The notes under the pieces are model-generated. The model did not search any database, was not told the origin of the DNA, and worked only from the letters and a program-made list of their open reading frames with translations. A stretch of DNA of 33,471 nucleotides from Rhodospirillales bacterium (GTDB lineage Bacteria > Pseudomonadota > Alphaproteobacteria > UBA828): contig JAPPNV010000053.1 of the NCBI GenBank assembly GCA_028818565.1, positions 1 through 33,471 on the forward strand. The letters are read 5' to 3'. This document shows, in pieces, positions 25,801-33,471 of this stretch. The first letter of the stretch is position 1; every line of letters begins with the position of its first letter. The position numbers and the translations under genes are program-made.

Positions 25801-25974
25801 CGGCCGCGCATCGAGAGCGAGCTCGCCCGCCTGGATGCTTCGGAGACGGGGGGCGCGGCGTCCGAGGAGGCCGTGCTCGACCGCGTCGCTGCGGAGGTCG
25901 CGCGGGCGTTCGCCGAGGATCGATCCGATCCACCCCGGCCGGTCCCGGACGGGCCGGCCCCATCTCACCTCTAA
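22897..25974 (+). CDS. traU: IcmB/DotO/TraU-like T4SS ATPase
   Basis: 1025-aa ORF with Walker A YGLPGQGKSVLMNALG and VIDIGPSSSG; CYDEFHRTAGA; large VirB4-class ATPase. Confidence 0.85.
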   Translation: MPLSLAAAADDLQRLSWTLRRKPLESFLAPQAAVPLEGGGVLVCHDGSLVSLIAVDGSRSMMGAEELERFVEVAALRLNTAFAHPGHALHVVFERAPDEAATLAEGHAGAARRQARRLGLDLDDLLAERAGRLAPLIAAETLVIACWTRPSVLPRDRLERDRKGLRRKLRDWLPGAGEAQCAHLALEGLWARHEALLDAVSAVLAETGIAGRRLTDEAALRLMRRMVNGAASTAPDWRPVTAANDAPARLTEPPEAGAFPPPLAPQLLVREPERTGGGIRIGGRLYGALDMSLGPRKARPFTELMAGLAAAGLRPEGLPCRFSLLIEGGGLHRLDAAISRVASSFLAFSSADSLLARNALRDLAALGGDAHAIVRLRLGLLTWVAAEDAQAALAARLGRLQQVAEGWGEAAFTALTGDPLESFAASVPGFCCGATAEPALAPLAEALRLLPVSRPAPLGAGSDAGAAHLFRSPDGKPLPLAADQGGDYGFELIYGLPGQGKSVLMNALGLAFSLQGGQARLPLAAVIDIGPSSSGLVSLVREALPPDRRHEAGWFPLRMTPEHAINPCDTQLGCRSPLPAERAFLTNLLGLMVTPAGTAGVPDGMRELLGPALTGAYAMRSDKVPGAEPHAYTESRDAEVDAAIAAAGLRLPGDPLWWEVVDLLFDAGAVDAAARAQRYAVPTLVDLLASVREPAVQGLVGDARYGSGGETVTQAFIRILTALSGDWPVMFAPTAFDVGGARLAAIDLAEVAPQGSAEADRQSAAFYLLARHALTRHWWIADDALGAVLEPYRDWHAARLREIRESPKRLCYDEFHRTAGAPAVRAQVERDVREARKLRVRLALASQRLDDFGGALAELANRYWILGAGGKVAEAEALAAMFCLSGTLDDAVRYRLTGPGRDGAPALLIAAGQGGRFEHLLVNTPGPVELWALTTSPADAALRRRVHALLPAAAARAALARAFPEGTARPRIESELARLDASETGGAASEEAVLDRVAAEVARAFAEDRSDPPRPVPDGPAPSHL
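23834..23848 (-). repeat. Family I repeat unit inside the TraU-like gene; last one recognised in the window
   Basis: TCCGGCCCGAGGGTC. Confidence 0.6.
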
Positions 25975-25991
25975 CCGAAAGGAGGCACGGA

Positions 25992-26408
25992 ATGTTGCAC
26001 ATGAACAGGGTCACGCTGCTGGGCCATGCGGGACGCGATCCGCGAGGCCGCGAGCTCGGGGAGGGCGAGAGGACGACGTCCTTCACCGTCGCCACCAGCA
26101 GGCGGTGGAAGGCGGACAGCGGAGAGGCGGTCGAGAAGACCGAGTGGCACCGCATCGTCGTCTACGGCAACGCCGTCAAGCCGGCCGAAGACATGGTGCG
26201 CAAGGGCTCCCTGGTGCTGGTCGAGGGCCGGCTCGCGACCCGCGAGTACGACGACAGCAAGGGCATCAGGCGGCAGGTGACCGAAGTGATCGTCGCCGGG
26301 CCGCAGGGCGTGGTGAACGTGCTGAGCCCGAAGCCGGCGACGGGCGAAGGGGCCGCGCCGGTGCCGGAGAAGGACGACGGCGGCGGCGATGGCGACGATG
26401 ACGCCTAG
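25992..26408 (+). CDS. ssb: Single-stranded DNA-binding protein
   Basis: MLHMNRVTLLGHAGRDPRGRE...TSFTVATSRRWK...EKTEWHRIVVYGN...VRKGSLVLVEGRLATREYDDSKGIRRQVTEVI; SD AAAGGAGG. Confidence 0.95.
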   Translation: MLHMNRVTLLGHAGRDPRGRELGEGERTTSFTVATSRRWKADSGEAVEKTEWHRIVVYGNAVKPAEDMVRKGSLVLVEGRLATREYDDSKGIRRQVTEVIVAGPQGVVNVLSPKPATGEGAAPVPEKDDGGGDGDDDA

Positions 26409-26937
26409 GGTGGCCTTGCTGGCGGCTGTCGTGCCGCTGGTCCTTCTGCTGTGGACGGCGGCGGCGGGGGCGGAGGCGCAGCCTTCCGTCCGCGCCGCGT
26501 CGCCGCCGGCGGCGGTCAGCGACGCGGCGTGCGATCCGGCGGTGGCCGAGGCGCTGGCCAGGAGCGCCGAGGCCGGGGTCGAGGCCGACCTCGCCATCAT
26601 CCGCCATCCCGACCAGGGGATTCGCAACCCCGATTCGATTTTCGACTTCTCGTGCATTTGGGACCTGTTCGACTACAGCGCCTTCGACGTGCTGTTCGAT
26701 CCGGCGGGCGCGCTCGACGACATCCTCGACCTGGCGCGGAGGCGGCTCTGCGCGGCGGCCCGCGACGCCTACCGCCGGTACCTGGGCCGGGCGCTCGACG
26801 CCTCGGTCTACACCGTGCCGGCCCGCCGGCTTCCCGGCCTCGGCCTGGGCCGCGAGCGGCGCAACCTCCTCGACGGCGCGGGGGCGCGGAGCGGAGACGG
26901 CGAGCTGTTCCGGGGCGTCGTGGAGGGTGGGCGATGA
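26389..26937 (+). CDS. Hypothetical secreted protein of T4SS operon
   Basis: Signal peptide; FDFSCIWDLFDYSAFDVLFDPAGALDDILDLARRRLCAAARDAYRRYL; overlaps ssb end and next start. Confidence 0.55.
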   Translation: MATMTPRVALLAAVVPLVLLLWTAAAGAEAQPSVRAASPPAAVSDAACDPAVAEALARSAEAGVEADLAIIRHPDQGIRNPDSIFDFSCIWDLFDYSAFDVLFDPAGALDDILDLARRRLCAAARDAYRRYLGRALDASVYTVPARRLPGLGLGRERRNLLDGAGARSGDGELFRGVVEGGR

Positions 26938-28094
26938 AGACCCGAAGGGTCTTGCTTCGCGTTGCCGGGCATGGGGGCGCCGGGGCTCTGCTGTTGGCCG
27001 TCGCCCTTTTGGGGCCGGCGGAAGCCCTGGCTCACGCCTGCGACCGCACCGACAACGACCGCCGCGAGGCGAGCCGCGTCATCCGCGATCTCACTGGCGA
27101 GATCGACGAGATGGAGCGGGCGATCATCGAGGCGCTCCGCCTCCAGACCGGCCAGCTCTCGGGCTACACCGCGCAGAGCGCAAGGGCGATCACGGGCGCG
27201 CTCGATTCCCAGACCAGGCTGCAGGCGCAGATCGCGCGCGAGGCGGCCGAGACGGAAGCCATGCGGGCGCGCCGTCCTGCCCGGGGCGCCTGCGAGGGCA
27301 TCACGGGGCTAGCCGGACTCGCCGCGACGGGCCAGGCAAGCGCCGGCGCCCGCGCGAGCGCCGCCTTGACGGAGACCGGGCGAATCATCGGCGACCGCGC
27401 CGTGGTCGAGCGGCCGGGCGCGGCGGCCGGCGACGCCGCCCGTTTCGAGACCATCGCCAGGACCTACTGCAATGCCGCGCGCGCGGGCGAGGACTCCAAT
27501 CTGTGCGGGGGCGAGAGCGCCCTCCATGGCGCGGACCTGAAGGCCGGCTCCCTGTTCGACCGCCGCACCTACGCGAGCGAGGCGGAGCTGCGCGCCGCTG
27601 TCGAGCTCTCGCGCAACCTGGCGGCGCCGGTAGTGCACGACCCGCCGCCCATGGCTTCTGCCGACACCGAGCGCGAGCGCCGCCGCGTGCTGCTGGCGCG
27701 GGCGGCGGACGCAAGGACGGCGCTGGCCGGGGACTATTTCGCGGAGGCCCGGGCGCTGAGGGCGCCCGGCGCCGGGCTCGGGAGCTGGGCCGCACAGGTG
27801 GCGTCCGGTCTCGGGCGGGACCCGGACGGACCGGTGAGCCGCTACGAGCTGCTCGAGCTGCTTGCGAGCCGCCGCTTCGAGGACCCGGACTGGTTCGTGC
27901 GCCTGCAGGGAATGTCGGCCGAGAACCTGCTGCGCGAGCTGGTGACGCTGCAAGCGGTCTCTCTCATGCTCGACTGGCAGCGCTACCGCAGCGACGAGCG
28001 CAGGGGCGCCATCGACGCGGCGTCGCTCGCGCTCGCGGCGGAAGAGATGCGCCGCCTGCCCGGCCTCGCCAACCCGGCGGCCGGGGCGAACTGA
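26934..28094 (+). CDS. TraW-like conjugal transfer protein
   Basis: Signal peptide, coiled-coil-like central region, position just before DotA/TraY as in IncI-type clusters; assignment by synteny. Confidence 0.5.
   Translation: MKTRRVLLRVAGHGGAGALLLAVALLGPAEALAHACDRTDNDRREASRVIRDLTGEIDEMERAIIEALRLQTGQLSGYTAQSARAITGALDSQTRLQAQIAREAAETEAMRARRPARGACEGITGLAGLAATGQASAGARASAALTETGRIIGDRAVVERPGAAAGDAARFETIARTYCNAARAGEDSNLCGGESALHGADLKAGSLFDRRTYASEAELRAAVELSRNLAAPVVHDPPPMASADTERERRRVLLARAADARTALAGDYFAEARALRAPGAGLGSWAAQVASGLGRDPDGPVSRYELLELLASRRFEDPDWFVRLQGMSAENLLRELVTLQAVSLMLDWQRYRSDERRGAIDAASLALAAEEMRRLPGLANPAAGAN
26937..26953. repeat. Perfect 7-bp-arm palindrome at the start of the TraW-like gene
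   Basis: AAGACCC GAA GGGTCTT, immediately after ATG 26934. Confidence 0.7.
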
Positions 28095-28098
28095 GACC

Positions 28099-30303
28099 GT
28101 GCAGGCGTTCCGCTTCCTGTTCGCCCCCGAGCTCGGCCGTCCCATCGCCGATGCCTTGCGGTCCGCGGCCGTGCTGCGGACGCTGATCGGGGCGGTGCGC
28201 CGTCCGCGGTTGTCGCCTACCGGGACGGGCGCGGGACCGCGGAACGCAGTCTCCCGTTCCGGCCTCGCGTGGGCCGTGCTGCTGCTCGCGACCGCGGGCC
28301 TCGGCGTGACCGCGATTCCTCCGCCCGAGCCGGCGTTCGGCCAGTCCATCGATCGGGGGCTCTTCGCCGACACCGACAGCCTGACGCGCGAGGTCCTGGA
28401 CTTCCTGGGCGGGCTGGGGGCGGACAACCCCTCGGCGGTGGGCGACATGCTGTTCGCCTTCAATACAGGCGTGCTGGTGCTGGCGGGCTTCCTGCTTATC
28501 TGGCACGCCGCCGCCGGTACCGTGGATACGGCGCGCGAAGGCCGCTTCGGCTTCGGCGCCTGGGCGATCGTCCGCATCGTTACGGCAATCGCCCTGATGG
28601 CGCCGCTGCCGGGCGGGCTCAACGGGGCGCAGCACGCCGTGGTGGGTTTGGCCCACCTCGGCGGCGACTTCGCCAACGCCGTCTGGAAGCCCTTCTCAGA
28701 GGAGGCGCTGGCCGAGAGCCGGCCCATCGTGCCGCGCCCCCGCGAGGCGCTCTGGCGCGCGGCGATTTCCCGGACCCTCATCGCCGAGACCTGCGCAAGG
28801 GCCGCCAACGGGAGCGCGGCGCTCGCCGGCGACGACGCCTACGTCGAGATCGACGAGGACGAGGACGACGGGATCGCCTGGTTCAGCTACGACGGCGAAG
28901 GCCGCGGCATGCCCGACGGCATGTGCGGCTCGATCCGCTTCTCCGGCCTTGAGGCGGACGGCGCCCCCGGGCTCGCGGCCGAGGGGCACCGGCGGGCGCT
29001 GACCGGCCTGCTCCCGGCCATCCGATCCATCGCCGCCGGCCTCGCCGCCCACTACGTCCCCGGGACCCCGCTCTACGGCCGCCCGCTGCCGGACATCGAC
29101 GCCCTGCTCGCCGCCCGGGACCTCGCGGGCGCTTACGCCCGCGTCCTCGACGGCGCGCTCACGGAGGCCGCCTCGGAGGAGCGCGAGACCCTTGCGCAAG
29201 TGGTGGCCGAGGACGCGCGGGAGGCGTCCTGGATGGCGGCGGCCTCCTTCTTCAACACCATCGCCCACCGTGCCGGCCTCTTTCAGGCCGCCGCCCATAA
29301 CGTGCCGTCCGTGGCGTTGCCGGTGCCGAGCCTCGACGAGTGGACGCCGGCGGCGGATGCGGCGGTGAAGGGAGTCGCCGCCCAGCTCGCCCGCTCTGCC
29401 CGCTACCACCCGATGCTTCTGTCCGCCGCGAACGCCGGCGCGGGCGCCCTCCCCGCTACGGACGGCGAGAGCGGCGGGATGGTCTCGGGCCTGCTGGAGT
29501 TCATCGACCTCGACTCCGTCATCGTCGCCGACAGCGGCAACCCCATCGCCGACCTGGCCGCGCTCGGCCACGGGCTGCTCAACGCCGCGCTCGCCGCCGT
29601 CGCGGCGTTGATGGGCGCCGCCACGGGCTCGGGGCTGCTCGAATCCATCCCCTTCATCGGCAAGGGTCTCGACGTGTTCGAGTCCGCCTGGCAGGTCTCC
29701 GACGCCCTGGTCTCGACCCTGCTGGGCCTCCTCATCGTCGCGGGCGCGGTGCTGGCCTACGTGCTGCCGGCGCTGCCCTTCATCCGCTTCCTGTTCGGCA
29801 TCGTCGGCTGGATCCTGAACGTGGCCGTCGCCGTGCTGGCGGTGACCGTGTTCGCCGCAGCCCACGTCACCCGCGAGGACGGGGACCGGCTCACCGTCCA
29901 GGCCACCCGCCAGGGCTGGCTGTTCCTTCCCGCGCTCGTGCTCAGGCCCGCGCTGATGCTGCTGGGCCTCATCCTCGGCTATTTCGTCTTCCTCGCCGGG
30001 ATCGGGATCTTCAACCAGGTGTGGCTGCCGCAGATGCGCGATGCCGGCGCCTCCGGCGGGCTCGGGCCGGTCGGCTTCCTCGCCATGCTCGCGCTCTACG
30101 TCATCGTCGCCTACGGGCTGATGAACGCGTCGTTCAAGCTGATCGACCTGCTGCCGTCCGCCGTCCTCGACTGGATCGGCGGACGGGCCGGAGCCGGCGA
30201 CGACGCGAGCGACCGCACGGGCGGCGCTGCGGTGGGCGGCATCTCGCGGCTGGGCGCGGTCCGCGTCGGCGCGCGCGCAAGGCGGGGCGGAGCCGGGAGC
30301 TGA
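28099..30303 (+). CDS. traY: DotA/TraY-like polytopic T4SS membrane protein
   Basis: 734 aa, N-terminal signal-like helix, large periplasmic region, C-terminal multi-TM block (AVLAYVLPALPFIRFLFGIVGWILNVAVAVLAVTVFAAAHV...). Confidence 0.8.
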   Translation: MQAFRFLFAPELGRPIADALRSAAVLRTLIGAVRRPRLSPTGTGAGPRNAVSRSGLAWAVLLLATAGLGVTAIPPPEPAFGQSIDRGLFADTDSLTREVLDFLGGLGADNPSAVGDMLFAFNTGVLVLAGFLLIWHAAAGTVDTAREGRFGFGAWAIVRIVTAIALMAPLPGGLNGAQHAVVGLAHLGGDFANAVWKPFSEEALAESRPIVPRPREALWRAAISRTLIAETCARAANGSAALAGDDAYVEIDEDEDDGIAWFSYDGEGRGMPDGMCGSIRFSGLEADGAPGLAAEGHRRALTGLLPAIRSIAAGLAAHYVPGTPLYGRPLPDIDALLAARDLAGAYARVLDGALTEAASEERETLAQVVAEDAREASWMAAASFFNTIAHRAGLFQAAAHNVPSVALPVPSLDEWTPAADAAVKGVAAQLARSARYHPMLLSAANAGAGALPATDGESGGMVSGLLEFIDLDSVIVADSGNPIADLAALGHGLLNAALAAVAALMGAATGSGLLESIPFIGKGLDVFESAWQVSDALVSTLLGLLIVAGAVLAYVLPALPFIRFLFGIVGWILNVAVAVLAVTVFAAAHVTREDGDRLTVQATRQGWLFLPALVLRPALMLLGLILGYFVFLAGIGIFNQVWLPQMRDAGASGGLGPVGFLAMLALYVIVAYGLMNASFKLIDLLPSAVLDWIGGRAGAGDDASDRTGGAAVGGISRLGAVRVGARARRGGAGS

Positions 30304-30340
30304 CCCTGTCCGCGATGCATTTCATCCGAACCGGAGGCCC

Positions 30341-32347
30341 ATGGACATGAGATTCATCCAACCCGGGATCTGCGTCATGCTGCTCGCCGCGGGAGCGGGC
30401 TGGGCGGCGTGGCTGGCCGGCGGCGACCGCCCGGTGGACGCGGCAGCCATCGGCCTCGGCGCCGCCGTCGCGGCGGCCTTCGCCGCCTACATGGCGTCCG
30501 ACCGCAAGGACGCCGCCCTCTGGCTCCGTTTCGGCCTCTACGGCGGGGCGCTCGCGGTGTGCGTGGCGTCCTTCTGGACCGGCGTCGTGCGTCCCCTGCA
30601 GCACGCGCCGTCGTGGGGGGCGGTCATGGCCTGGCTCGGGGCGCTCGACGGCATGCGGCTGGTCATGCTGGTCGCGCCGGGCCCGGCCGTCGTGCTGCTC
30701 CTGGTGCTCTGGTTCGAGGTGGCCGTGGCGAGCCTGCGCCATCTCGGCGGCGGAGACCGGCGCCGGCGCGCCGAGTCCGACCTCCACGGACACGCGAGGC
30801 TGCTCGGGCGCCGCTTCCTGCGGCGCCTGGCGAAGCGCAATGGCATCCTGCTCGGCCAGTGGGGCGGGCGCAGGGGCGCGCCGCTCATCGGCTGGGCGCT
30901 GGAAGGCTCCGCCATCACCGTCGCCCCGCCGCGCACCGGCAAGGGGGCGCTGATCGCCCTCAACCTGCTCTCGCCCGAATACCGGGGATTCGAAGGATCG
31001 ACCGTCACCATCGACCCGCGCGGCGAGCTCTGGTGCATCGCCTCGCGGCGCCGGCGCCAGATGGGACGCCGCGCCGTGCTGCTCGATCCCTTCGGCGTGG
31101 CGAGGGAGCACAAAAGGGAGTTCGGCGAGCACTGCCATCTGCCGGACGTGAGGTCCGCGACCTACAACCCGCTGGAGTTCATACGGGAGGACGAGAGCCA
31201 GGCGGTGCGCGACATCAACGTGCTGCTCGACGCGCTCCTCACCCCGCCCCGCCCCGGCGCCCACGACAACTCCCGGCACTTCTACGAATCGGCCCGTGCC
31301 ATCATCGCCGGCTACATCGCCTGGGTGCGGTTCAGGGGACCGAGGGAGAAGCGCAACCTCAAGCACGTGCACGCGCTGCTCTCGCAGTCGCCGGAGGAGC
31401 GCAAGCGGTTCGCCGCCGACATGGCCGTGGAGCAGCCATTCGCCGGCGGGCTCACCCATATCGCAGTCGAGCGCCAGGCCCAGGTGGGGGCCGAGGAAGG
31501 CGGCTCCAACTTCACCACCATCGCCAACCAGCTGGCCTTCCTCAACTACCCCGAGCTGCTGGCCAACACCGCGCGGTCGAGCTTCGATCCGCTGAGCCTC
31601 GCCGGCGGCGGCACCGATATGTTCGTGGTGGTGCCCGAGGACGCGGTCGAGCACGTCAAGGGCTGGCTCCGGCTCTGGGTCGCCATCCCCAACGCGGTGG
31701 CGGCGCGGAAGCCGCTGAAGCGCGACATGCTGATCGTGATCGACGAGATGCCCCGCATCGGCTTCCTCAAGCCGGTGATGGACGGCTACACCATGGCCGC
31801 CGGCAAGGGCGTGCACTTCTGGTGCTTCGCGCAGTCGATCTCGGCGCTGGACTCGAGCTGGGGCAAGGAGCACCGCAGGACGCTGCTGCACCTCGCCGAG
31901 GTGGTCCAGGTGCTGGGCTTCCCGAGGACCGACGCCGAGGGCGCGGAGGAGCTGTCGAAGGCCATCGGCACCGCCACCTTCGAGAACCGGACCGAGAGCC
32001 GGTCGGGGACCATCGCCGAGAGCCGGGTGCTCAGCGCCAACACGCAGTGGCAGGCGGGCGAGTCGCTGGGCCTCGTGCGCGAGCGCCTGGTGACGCCCGA
32101 CGAGCTGATGACGCTGGGGCCGGACCGGCAATACGTGATCGCGGCGCCCAAGGACATCCCGCGCGACGCGCTGCACCTGCACCACGCGCGCTACTGGCGG
32201 CGCCCGGACGCTGAGCACCACGCCGATCCCAACCCCTTCGTCGTGCGCAAGGAGCGCGCGGCGAAGAGGGCGGCGGGCCGGCCGGCGGCGCCCGTTCCGC
32301 GGGCGTGGACGGCGCTGCGAAGGGGATTGGGAAGGAGGGGGGCATGA
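30341..32347 (+). CDS. VirD4/TraG-type conjugative coupling protein
   Basis: N-terminal TMs, Walker A APPRTGKGALIALNLL, VTIDPRGELWCI, LIVIDEMPRIGFL, FWCFAQSISALDSSWG. Confidence 0.85.
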   Translation: MDMRFIQPGICVMLLAAGAGWAAWLAGGDRPVDAAAIGLGAAVAAAFAAYMASDRKDAALWLRFGLYGGALAVCVASFWTGVVRPLQHAPSWGAVMAWLGALDGMRLVMLVAPGPAVVLLLVLWFEVAVASLRHLGGGDRRRRAESDLHGHARLLGRRFLRRLAKRNGILLGQWGGRRGAPLIGWALEGSAITVAPPRTGKGALIALNLLSPEYRGFEGSTVTIDPRGELWCIASRRRRQMGRRAVLLDPFGVAREHKREFGEHCHLPDVRSATYNPLEFIREDESQAVRDINVLLDALLTPPRPGAHDNSRHFYESARAIIAGYIAWVRFRGPREKRNLKHVHALLSQSPEERKRFAADMAVEQPFAGGLTHIAVERQAQVGAEEGGSNFTTIANQLAFLNYPELLANTARSSFDPLSLAGGGTDMFVVVPEDAVEHVKGWLRLWVAIPNAVAARKPLKRDMLIVIDEMPRIGFLKPVMDGYTMAAGKGVHFWCFAQSISALDSSWGKEHRRTLLHLAEVVQVLGFPRTDAEGAEELSKAIGTATFENRTESRSGTIAESRVLSANTQWQAGESLGLVRERLVTPDELMTLGPDRQYVIAAPKDIPRDALHLHHARYWRRPDAEHHADPNPFVVRKERAAKRAAGRPAAPVPRAWTALRRGLGRRGA

Positions 32348-32976
32348 CGACGGAGAAGGAGCCGCAAGGAAACGGAGGCGGCGCGGCGGGCGCCGAAGCG
32401 GGCGAGGGAGCGGCGCACGGCCTGCCGACGGCTGGGGACATGGCGGACGAAGGCTCCGGCGCGGAGCCCGAAGCGAAGCCGGGCGACGATCTCCGGCGTC
32501 TGAACGGGAACATGGAGCAGCTGCTCGAAGGGATGGACAACCTGTTCCAGGAGCTCGTGAGGACGGGTTCGAAGCTGGACTCCCTGAAGGTGCCGGAGGC
32601 GAAGCCTGCCGATGCCGCGAACGCCGGCCCGGCAGCGGAGCCGGCGCCGGCGGAGGACGCCGCCCCTGACGCCGACGGCGCTTCGGACGCGGACGGAGAG
32701 GCCGGGCAGATGGCGGATTTCTACCGCTGGGTCGAGACCGACCGGCGACGGCGGCGGCGATGGTCGCTCGCCGCCATGGCGGCGGCCGCGCCGGCGGCGT
32801 TCCTGCTCGGCATGCTGGTCCAGCACCAGTTCCAGCCGATCCCCCTGCACGACCCGAGCGGGGGCTGGAGCGGATGGATATGGGAGACCCACGGCCGCGC
32901 CATCGTCGATTGCGCGGTCGATGCCATGCGGACGAACGGGGAGGTGGATTGCCGGCTGGCCGTCCGGCGGCCGTGA
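32344..32976 (+). CDS. Hypothetical single-TM protein with acidic/Ala-rich N-terminal region
   Basis: ATGA overlap with coupling protein gene; TM SLAAMAAAAPAAFLLGMLV near C-terminus. Confidence 0.5.
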   Translation: MTTEKEPQGNGGGAAGAEAGEGAAHGLPTAGDMADEGSGAEPEAKPGDDLRRLNGNMEQLLEGMDNLFQELVRTGSKLDSLKVPEAKPADAANAGPAAEPAPAEDAAPDADGASDADGEAGQMADFYRWVETDRRRRRRWSLAAMAAAAPAAFLLGMLVQHQFQPIPLHDPSGGWSGWIWETHGRAIVDCAVDAMRTNGEVDCRLAVRRP

Positions 32977-33094
32977 CGCCGCCGGAGCCGGCCGGACTGC
33001 CGCGCCCCCGCGTGGCTTTCCCGCGCGCGCATGCCCCGGGTGGAGAGGGCTTCGGGGCACGGCGCCCTGAAGGATGGCCGGAAAGGAACGCGAG

Positions 33095-33471
33095 ATGACC
33101 GACAGCGACGGCACCGGGACCGACGACACGGCGATGAGCAACGCGTTCGCCAGGGCGGGCTACACCGTCCCCGGCATCGAGACGTCGTCCGAGGACGGGC
33201 GCGAGCCCCGCCACTACGCCTCGCCCACTGCGGCCATCAGCGACCACGCCGCCCTCTACGGCGCCACCCCCGGCCCCGACGAGCCCGACAACCGCCCGGT
33301 GTGGGACGAGGCCGAGGCCTTCGCCGGGATCGAGCAGGCCGTCCACACGCTGATCCAGAGCGTCGCCCCCGACGGCACCCAGCTCGCCGACGAGCGCGAA
33401 AGCCTGCTGTGGGGGTTCGTGAACATGCTGCACGCGCAGGCGGGCCGCATCGACCGGACAGTGGACGGGCT
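33095..33471 (+). CDS. N-terminal part of a hypothetical protein running off the window
   Basis: ATG with AAAGGAACG upstream; open to window edge (MTDSDGTGTDDTAMSNAFARAGYTVPGIETSSEDGREPRHYASPTAAISDHAALYG...). Confidence 0.5.
   Translation, partial: MTDSDGTGTDDTAMSNAFARAGYTVPGIETSSEDGREPRHYASPTAAISDHAALYGATPGPDEPDNRPVWDEAEAFAGIEQAVHTLIQSVAPDGTQLADERESLLWGFVNMLHAQAGRIDRTVDG

Noticed and set aside
22864-25968. 1034-aa minus-strand ORF
   Set aside because: Exactly antisense to the TraU-like ATPase, which has a Walker A motif; composition is typical of a spurious GC-rich ORF.
32973-33098. Small ORF (VTPPEPAGLPRPRVAFPRAHAPGGEGFGARRPEGWPERNAR) with coupled start and stop
   Set aside because: Only about 41 codons and no recognisable features; the overlap at both ends is suggestive but not enough to call a gene.
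30134-33433. 1099-aa minus-strand ORF
   Set aside because: Antisense to TraY end, the coupling protein and downstream genes that have clear motifs; long antisense ORFs are expected at this GC content and the translation is low-complexity Arg/Pro/Ala/His-rich.

Overview
This window is one near-continuous plus-strand gene block of about 33 kb from a very GC-rich genome, probably an alphaproteobacterium. It looks like the conjugation module of a mobile element or plasmid. It combines a thin type IV (type IVb-like) pilus system (PilN secretin, PilO, PilP, PilQ ATPase, PilR, PilS pilin, two PilV-like tip proteins, a prepilin peptidase) with an IncI/Dot-Icm-like (MPF_I) type IV secretion system (DotD, DotC, DotB, IcmT, DotI, DotH, DotG, TraQ/TraR-like, IcmB/TraU, TraW-like, DotA/TraY). 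A VirD4/TraG-type coupling protein and an SSB are also present. Product calls come from reading the translations; no homology search was run. The most unusual signal is a dispersed family of 15-bp imperfect-palindrome units (consensus GACACTCGTGCCGGA) at about 21 loci between 3.3 and 23.9 kb. The unit is stop-free in all six frames, and all six frames are actually used inside genes here. A second, 18-bp palindromic family (GGGGAGTTCCCC core) sits in the same genes. Other notable points: a prepilin peptidase fused in frame to a PilL/TcpQ-like periplasmic domain, three pilin-like proteins with Gly instead of Glu at +5, a CFI-box C-terminal protein in the pilus operon, a DsbC-like protein with a CxxS site, an SSB without the usual Pro-Phe tip, and a candidate LexA box at the left edge.
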